Part shown: positions 57,806-64,000 of the stretch, piece by piece
Position numbering within the stretch: position 1 is the stretch's first letter
Layout of the letters: each line of letters starts with the position of its first letter
From: Candidatus Sumerlaeaceae bacterium
GTDB taxonomy: Bacteria > Sumerlaeota > Sumerlaeia > Sumerlaeales > Sumerlaeaceae
Assembly: GCA_026418615.1 (NCBI GenBank)
Contig: JAOAAY010000001.1
Span: 62,001-126,000 of the forward strand
DNA: 64,000 bases
Direction: 5' to 3'
The notes under the pieces: model-generated
Told to the model about the DNA's origin: nothing
Seen by the model: the letters and a program-made list of their open reading frames with translations, nothing else
The model's database searches: none
Position numbers and translations under genes: made by a program

Positions 57806-60453
57806 TCCGGAGACTTCCCCGTTTTGCCCAGGATGTAAAAGAGCACATAGGTCTCGTAGTCCTCAAATGATGACAACTCGACCGGCGCGCCACCCCCCAG
57901 CAGTGTTCCCGCAGTGACAGGTGTCAAAGTCGCAGAGGGTATCCGCCCGGCCAAGGCTCTTGCGATTTCGTGCAGGGCGCAGTCGGGGGGCGGTGGGACG
58001 CCGAGGATCGAACAGCGGTCTGGCGCCAGAGTTCGGGCCCACAACTGGACGCGCCTGCCCTCGGGCATGGCGACGATCTCCAGCACTAACCGCGCATTTT
58101 TTGACGCCGGCGATAACCGCATGCAGGAATAGTGCAGCAAAACAATATCCGGGTAAGCGTGGCGGATCGCGACGGCTGCCGACCGGAGGGTCACAACTTC
58201 CTCGTCAAGCGTGACCGAGGTCATTTCAAGAGGTTCCTCGGTCAAGGCCGGGTGGTCGCCGCGAACAATCTTGACTGACAGCGACAGTTGCGCGGCCTCG
58301 GCAGCCACCTGCTGAGCCTGATCAAGGGTAAGTCCCCGAAGCAGGGCGAGGCGCTGGGTAGTCGCTGGCCGAACTGTCAAACCGACACGGCTGGCGAGTT
58401 CTGCCAAACATTCCGTGAAAGGACGCCCGGCAGTTTCTCTCGTGTCGGACAATAACACAACGCATGACATGTCAGCAGGAACTCTCGCGCTTTCACCGCT
58501 GGCACTGGGTCGCAGCCCGGGAGTGCCCGCTGAGGCACTGATCGGGGGCGGGGAAAAGAGAGCATCGCCGCCTGACACGGCCGGCCGCTCAGGATACCCC
58601 TCGGGGAGCAACTCGCGCTGCAAAGACCCGGCCGTGCGAATCTCTGGCGCAGGCGGAACGGCGTCCGTGGGCAAGGGTTTGCGCGGAATTTCGATCACCG
58701 TTGCACGCCCAGTGGCTCGCTGCGGAGGTTTCGTGGCCGCAGGTTCCGGCGGAAAATCCGGGGACGGCTGAAAGTCGAGAGGGGTTTTCATAGGCAAGGG
58801 CTTTCGACCCTCGAGAGCGGCCTGAGCGGGCGCGGGGGATTGTTGCGACGGTTCGATGCGGGTCATGCGGGGGCGGCGGCTGGATGCTCCGAAAGCCAGC
58901 GGAGCAAGTTTCCGCGCAGCCCACGGATCATCCGTCGATGCTGACACCGGCTCCGGCTGGGATTCAACAAGGGGCGGCAGTTCCGGCGCATCGGCGGATC
59001 CGGTTTCTTCACTTTCTTGTTTAGCCTGCTCGGCCAGTTGCTCCCGTAGTTTTTTCGCTTCGTATTTGTCGCGGTTCAGCACCGCAACAGCGAGAACTTG
59101 GTCCGCATACCGGAGACCCTCTCTGCCGTGCCCCTCATAGCCCACGCACAGGCGGGCTGCATGCAGATAAACCTGTTCTATGCCTGGTTCAGTTCCATGT
59201 TCGCCGATCGCGCGCGCGCAGGCATCCAAGGCAGCGGCGCGTTGGCCCTGCGCCTCGAGCATGCGCGCCAAGGTTATCATAGCAGGGAGATCGAGGCACA
59301 GACGCGGATGGCAACGCATGACGGTATCCACATAAAGCCGTGCCGCGGCGCCAGCGTTGCCCAGGAAAACGAGCCGGCCCAGCAATTCCTTGGCGGCTCC
59401 CTCGTCACGCGCGGCGGCCTCGGCCAGACTGGCCGCCCGTTCCCGCTCACGCTGCCGTGCAGTCGGAGCCGGAGCGTCTTGGCTGTTGGCAAAAGTCTCG
59501 CGCAGCCCGCGCAAACCATTGAAAGCCAGGGCGACCACCAATCCGCATAAGAATCCGCCAGCATGCGACCACACGGATACGGCAGACCTCATTTGCTGTT
59601 CGATCGTGACGGCATCGAACAGCAAGCGGTGACCGAGAAAGATGAACGCAGGAATTCCAAAGGAGATATGACCCGGCTCCAGGTACAGGAACGCGAGAAT
59701 AAAGCACGCAAGCCATGCCAGTTCCGCCAACGGCCCCACCACAAGACCGATCAGGAGCGACACAAAGCCCCCGACGAAGAGAGAGATCCCCCAGAAGGTC
59801 AGGCTGTAAATCAGTACCACATTAATTTTTGACCGCGGTAGGCACACAAAATAGGCAGCCAAGGTCGCATACACCACTCCGGAAAAGCCGGCGTGGGCCT
59901 CCGCTCCGGCGCCCAGTCCGCGGGTGAGGACCAACACAGCCGCTTGCGAGGTCACCAGAGCGGCCGCGATCAGCGCTCCGAACCGCAGCGGTCCTAGCCG
60001 ATCCTCCAGGTTGACCGAAAACAGATAAAAGTACCACATATTGAACAGCAGGTGCAGCCAGTCTTGGTGCAAAAAGTTGGCCGTGATAATCTGGAGATAG
60101 CGCCATCCGCCCTCATTCAAAACCTTGGCTGGATTCAACGCCAGCAAGTCCAGATATGCCGGCATGGTCTCCACGCCGGACTGCTCGCCCAACAACCGTG
60201 CCAGCGGGGAACTTTCGAGCAGTTGCAAGCCTTGAGTCACGAGGTGAACAACCAGATTCACGCCGATTAGCGCGAGGGTAACGACCGGCCGACGCGTGTA
60301 GGGAACATTTGTCCCGCGCGGAATCAGCAGAACGAATGCCAAGCCAATCAGTATGACGAGAAGGCTCAAGCCGCTCACCCAGCACTCAACCAGTATGGGG
60401 CGGAACGGCTTGCGCCGTCCCCCCTGCAATGCGCTCCGCTGCCACGGGGGCAA
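57802..60453 (-). CDS. Rhomboid-family intramembrane serine protease with ~550-aa C-terminal extension
   Basis: HLLFNMWYFYLF, HAGFSGVVYATLAAYF (Ser), VWSHAGGFLCGLVVALAF (His); long Pro-rich linker and C-terminal unassigned region. Confidence 0.88.
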   Translation of the reverse strand: MPPWQRSALQGGRRKPFRPILVECWVSGLSLLVILIGLAFVLLIPRGTNVPYTRRPVVTLALIGVNLVVHLVTQGLQLLESSPLARLLGEQSGVETMPAYLDLLALNPAKVLNEGGWRYLQIITANFLHQDWLHLLFNMWYFYLFSVNLEDRLGPLRFGALIAAALVTSQAAVLVLTRGLGAGAEAHAGFSGVVYATLAAYFVCLPRSKINVVLIYSLTFWGISLFVGGFVSLLIGLVVGPLAELAWLACFILAFLYLEPGHISFGIPAFIFLGHRLLFDAVTIEQQMRSAVSVWSHAGGFLCGLVVALAFNGLRGLRETFANSQDAPAPTARQRERERAASLAEAAARDEGAAKELLGRLVFLGNAGAAARLYVDTVMRCHPRLCLDLPAMITLARMLEAQGQRAAALDACARAIGEHGTEPGIEQVYLHAARLCVGYEGHGREGLRYADQVLAVAVLNRDKYEAKKLREQLAEQAKQESEETGSADAPELPPLVESQPEPVSASTDDPWAARKLAPLAFGASSRRPRMTRIEPSQQSPAPAQAALEGRKPLPMKTPLDFQPSPDFPPEPAATKPPQRATGRATVIEIPRKPLPTDAVPPAPEIRTAGSLQRELLPEGYPERPAVSGGDALFSPPPISASAGTPGLRPSASGESARVPADMSCVVLLSDTRETAGRPFTECLAELASRVGLTVRPATTQRLALLRGLTLDQAQQVAAEAAQLSLSVKIVRGDHPALTEEPLEMTSVTLDEEVVTLRSAAVAIRHAYPDIVLLHYSCMRLSPASKNARLVLEIVAMPEGRRVQLWARTLAPDRCSILGVPPPPDCALHEIARALAGRIPSATLTPVTAGTLLGGGAPVELSSFEDYETYVLFYILGKTGKSPE

Positions 60454-60516
60454 TCAAGCGTCAACCAAGTGCGATGCAGACTTGATGTCTCGCACGGCAG
60501 CAGGGACTGAAGGACT

Positions 60517-61689
60517 ATGTCGAATGGAGTACAAACTCCAGCCGGAACCGCCGAGCGACGCCCACGGGTTCTCCATGTTTACAAGGATTATGATCCTCCG
60601 GTCATGGGAGGCATCGAAGGCACAATCAACCGCATGGCGCGCGGACTGCTGAACGCATTCGATGTCAGCGTGCTTGTTTGTCAGGGGCCATGCCGTGCTG
60701 GCGAGGAAGTCGTTGATGGCGTGCGCGTGGTGCGCGTGGCGGAGTGGACCCGTTTGCTGAGCGCACCCGTCAGCCCCGGATTTCCGGCGGCGCTGCGCCG
60801 CGAGGCGGCTCGCGCGGACCTCCTGCATTTTCATCACCCCAATCCGACGGGTGATGTTGCGTATCTGCTTGTTCGTCCGCAGGTCCCGGCGGTTATGACC
60901 TACCACAGCGATGTCGTGCGCCAGCGATACGCCATGGCTGTCTATGGCGCCGTTCAGGAGCGCATGATGCGCGCATGCCGTGTCATCATGCCAACTTCGC
61001 CTGACTATCTTGAGAGTTCGCCGTGGCTTCAACGCCACCGCGAGCGCTGCACGGTCGTGCCGCTGGGCGTGGACTTGTCCCGGTTTGAGCCCACACCCGA
61101 ACTGCAGGAACAGGCCGCCGCGCTCCGCAAACAGTTTGGCGCTCCGCTGATCATCTTTGTTGGCCGGTTGCGATATTATAAAGGTTTGGAATTCCTCGTC
61201 AGGGCTATGGCCAATGTCCAAGCCCACGCGGTCATCATCGGCACCGGCCCGGACGGCGAGCGGCTGCGCGTGATCGCACGCGATACGGGAACGGCCGGCC
61301 GCGTGCATTTCCTTGGCGATTTGCCAAATGAATTAGTGGTGCAATACTTGTATGCTGCCCATATTTTTTGCATGCCCTCACACCTGCGGGCCGAGGCTTT
61401 TGGCTTGAGCATGGTTGAGGCCATGGCCTGCGGATTGCCGGTTGTGTCCGCTGACATTCCCAGCGGAGTGCGATTTGTGAACGAGGACGGCGTGACTGGC
61501 CTTCGCGTCGCTCCGGCGTCGCCGGCCGCACTGGCAGAAGCCCTCAACCGTTTGCTCGGCGATCCCGCGCTGCGGCAGCGGCTGGGCGAGGGCGCCCGGG
61601 CGCGGGCACATACCATGTTCAGTTCCGATGCCATGTGTCGCCGCCTCGAACAGGTTTACCGGTCGGTTTTGGCCAAGGCTGCCTCGTGA
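60517..61689 (+). CDS. GT4-family glycosyltransferase
   Basis: VLHVYKDYDPPVMGGIEGTI, FVGRLRYYKGLEFLVRAM, AEAFGLSMVEAMACGLPVVSADIPSGVRFV. Confidence 0.95.
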   Translation: MSNGVQTPAGTAERRPRVLHVYKDYDPPVMGGIEGTINRMARGLLNAFDVSVLVCQGPCRAGEEVVDGVRVVRVAEWTRLLSAPVSPGFPAALRREAARADLLHFHHPNPTGDVAYLLVRPQVPAVMTYHSDVVRQRYAMAVYGAVQERMMRACRVIMPTSPDYLESSPWLQRHRERCTVVPLGVDLSRFEPTPELQEQAAALRKQFGAPLIIFVGRLRYYKGLEFLVRAMANVQAHAVIIGTGPDGERLRVIARDTGTAGRVHFLGDLPNELVVQYLYAAHIFCMPSHLRAEAFGLSMVEAMACGLPVVSADIPSGVRFVNEDGVTGLRVAPASPAALAEALNRLLGDPALRQRLGEGARARAHTMFSSDAMCRRLEQVYRSVLAKAAS

Positions 61690-61737
61690 ATACCGCAGGC
61701 GGCGTCCTTTAGGTACGCGCAAACGGAGGAAACGCCC

Positions 61738-62058
61738 ATGGGTATGTTCAAGCGTTTTACTGACCAGCCGGCCGCCGACGCGGCACCCGACACCTCTGCG
61801 CCCGCTGCCGGCAACACGGCACCTGCGCCAGATGCCGATGTCCAATTCCGCGTACAGGCCATCATCAACGAGTTGCGCCCGTTCATCCAGGCTGACGGCG
61901 GAGACTGCGAACTGATCAAGGTCGAGGACGGCGTTGTGTATGTCCGCCTCGTGGGTTCATGCGTGGGGTGCCCGAGTTCGCTCGCGACTCTCAAGGGCGG
62001 TTTGGAAATGCGCATCAAAGAGGAAGTGCCCGAAGTCAGTTGCGTCGAGATGATCTGA
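61738..62058 (+). CDS. NifU C-terminal-domain (Nfu-type) Fe-S scaffold protein
   Basis: INELRPFIQADGGDCELIKVEDGVVYVRLVGSCVGCPSSLATLKGGLEMRIKEEVPEV. Confidence 0.92.
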   Translation: MGMFKRFTDQPAADAAPDTSAPAAGNTAPAPDADVQFRVQAIINELRPFIQADGGDCELIKVEDGVVYVRLVGSCVGCPSSLATLKGGLEMRIKEEVPEVSCVEMI

Positions 62059-62066
62059 CCAGCCGG

Positions 62067-63140
62067 TTATGCACCGGCTACGATCGAGTCGAGGGCTGCA
62101 TGGAGGCGCGCAGCCAGCGCCTCTTCCGTAAACATTGTTTGGCGTAACTGCTGGGCTTCGAGGATTTTCCCCCTGAGTACGGGGTCAAAAATCATGGCCT
62201 GCGTTGCCTCGGCCACCACTGCGAGGTCAGCGTCTGAGATTACCAATCCCCCGTCGCCAACGATTTCGCGGACCGCACCATGATCGGCGGCCACTACGGG
62301 AACGCCGGCGAACATGGCTTCGCAAAGAGGCAGTCCGAAACCCTCGTGGCGACTCATGGACAGGTACACCCCGGCCCGCGCGAAGGCGTCCGCAAGATGT
62401 TGGCCGGTTTGGAGTCCGAGAAAATCAACACAATCGCCGGCCACCGATTTGGCGTACGCCTGCACGCGAGCGCTGTAATTTGACGCTTCCCCAGCGCCGC
62501 CGACGATCGTCAGCCGGCACTTGCTGCCCGTCGCTTGCTGAACCAAAGCAAATACGCGGACGACATCGTCCACAGCCTTGTGCGGCACAATGCGTCCCAC
62601 GAACAGAATGTTTTGAGGCACGGCTGATCCGCGGCGAACGGCGGCCGCAGCCAGCAGCCGGGCTCGGTCTTGCGAGATGCCGTAAGGGACCACTTGAACT
62701 TGTCTCGCGCCACGGCAGCGCAAGTCTTCCGCGCTGAATTCACTCGCGGCCAGCCACGCTCCGACATCCGCCGTCAGCCGGTCGAGTTGCAGCAAGCCTC
62801 GATGGGACCGGGCGGCCATGTCAGGCGCTTCAAGCAGCAAATCTGGCGGCGTGATGTTGTGGTAATAGACAGCCCGTAGACAGCCGCGCAGGCTGAGAAA
62901 TGTTTCGGCCGTTTCGTCACCGGTCGAGTGATGATACAGGACAAGAGACTCCGGCCCGGGCGCACCGAGATCGGAAATCGGGTATTCATGCAATCCGGGC
63001 CGACCTGTTCGGCGGGCCGCCAGAATAATCGCTTCTCTAAAACGCCCTGCGCAAATTTTCCGTACCAGTCGCGCGTAATCAGAGATGGCGTCCCCCTCGA
63101 CGAGCGACGGCACAAGTTGGATGAATCGGCTAATCTTCAT
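62067..63140 (-). CDS. GT4-family glycosyltransferase
   Basis: ILFVGRIVPHKAVDDVVRVFALV, SMSRHEGFGLPLCEAMFAGVPVVAADHGAVREIVGDGG; start at internal ATG 63140. Confidence 0.92.
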   Translation of the reverse strand: MKISRFIQLVPSLVEGDAISDYARLVRKICAGRFREAIILAARRTGRPGLHEYPISDLGAPGPESLVLYHHSTGDETAETFLSLRGCLRAVYYHNITPPDLLLEAPDMAARSHRGLLQLDRLTADVGAWLAASEFSAEDLRCRGARQVQVVPYGISQDRARLLAAAAVRRGSAVPQNILFVGRIVPHKAVDDVVRVFALVQQATGSKCRLTIVGGAGEASNYSARVQAYAKSVAGDCVDFLGLQTGQHLADAFARAGVYLSMSRHEGFGLPLCEAMFAGVPVVAADHGAVREIVGDGGLVISDADLAVVAEATQAMIFDPVLRGKILEAQQLRQTMFTEEALAARLHAALDSIVAGA

Positions 63141-63465
63141 GCTTGATTCCAGCCACAGCGATCGTTGAAGAAGGAAAGCCAAGTGATTTAGCGACAAGGC
63201 GCGTGAGGCGATTCGGGGAGAAACGCCGGGTGCTGAGGTCGCAAAAACGGCGCGCGTGTTGGAAATCGAACGCGCTTTGTGAGCGCATTACGCCGTGGGT
63301 ACGCCGGACAAACAGGGGCCGGCTCCGCCAAGGCGAACGGTCAAGATGGCGCACGCCGGGAACAGAACATGCCCGTGACGGCTGCAGATGATCAAACGGG
63401 CTCCGGTGTCGCGCTAAGCACGATGCCGAAGACAAAGAATACCGGGGGCAATCCGGCAAACTAAG

Positions 63466-64000
63466 ATGAAACGAGTCCTCATCAATGTCGAGGAACGCGA
63501 CCTTCGTATTGCGATCCTTGAAGACGACCAATTAACCGAACTTTACATTGAATCGTTAGACGATCGGACGATTCTCAACAACATATACAAGGGGCGGGTG
63601 GAAGGCGTAGTCCCCGGACTCAAGGCTGCGTTCGTTAACATCGGCCTCGAGCGCAATGCTTTCCTGCACTTTGACGATGTGCGGATGGATTTGCGCTACG
63701 CCCCGCCCGGCACACCGGGTGCGGTCGAGGTCGTTGTCCCGCCGCCGGCCGAGGCTGAAGACGAACTCGGTGATGAACCGCAGGACGCTCAGCCGCCTGC
63801 CCAGGCGAGTGCGGGTTCTCCGATGACGCCCGGCGATGTGGACGCCGAATTTCGCAAGCGCCGCCGCGGGCGCCGCGGAGGCCGCCGCCGGCAGGGCGAC
63901 CAGCAGGCTCAGATGCACCAAAATCGCAGACCCGACGCTGGCGGCCAGCAGCCGCAGCATGCGCAGGGCTCGGCCGACGGGCAGGGGCGGCGCCGGAAAA
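63466..64000 (+). CDS. Ribonuclease E/G family protein, 5' part (runs off window; missing from track)
   Basis: MKRVLINVEERDLRIAILEDDQLTELYIESLDDRTILNNIYKGRVEGVVPGLKAAFVNIGLERNAFLHFDDV: RNase E/G S1 N-terminus; open to 64000. Confidence 0.9.
   Translation, partial: MKRVLINVEERDLRIAILEDDQLTELYIESLDDRTILNNIYKGRVEGVVPGLKAAFVNIGLERNAFLHFDDVRMDLRYAPPGTPGAVEVVVPPPAEAEDELGDEPQDAQPPAQASAGSPMTPGDVDAEFRKRRRGRRGGRRRQGDQQAQMHQNRRPDAGGQQPQHAQGSADGQGRRRK

Overview
The window comes from a high-coding-density, GC-rich bacterial genome. Lineage cannot be fixed from sequence alone; an uncultured Sumerlaeota-like or planctomycete-like lineage is only a guess. Most of it is housekeeping or dispersed metabolic genes: PBP fragment, thpR, STAS, tRNA-Leu, eno, clpB, trpB, trpS, scpA/scpB, pyrB, rluD, xseB, UDG, GTs, EPS and O-antigen genes, and the 5' end of an RNase E/G gene. 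The standout is a compact same-strand locus at about 6.8-27.3 kb. It joins a PUFA-synthase-type (pfa) secondary-lipid megasynthase (PfaD-like ER; KS-AT-3xACP-KR-DH; KS-CLF-AT-4x hotdog) to a complete oleABCD head-to-head hydrocarbon pathway and an Sfp-type phosphopantetheinyl transferase. Several junctions overlap start/stop codons. The sequence therefore suggests a self-contained operon for a polyunsaturated long-chain olefin or related hydrocarbon. Secondary points of interest: a corrinoid protein/UroD-type methyltransferase pair, Cys-rich mini-lipoproteins missed by the ORF track, an RNase E/G gene with an Arg/Gly/Gln-rich insertion in its S1 region, a rhomboid with a very large C-terminal extension, a divergent 759-aa glycosidase-like protein, and two ORF-poor gaps.
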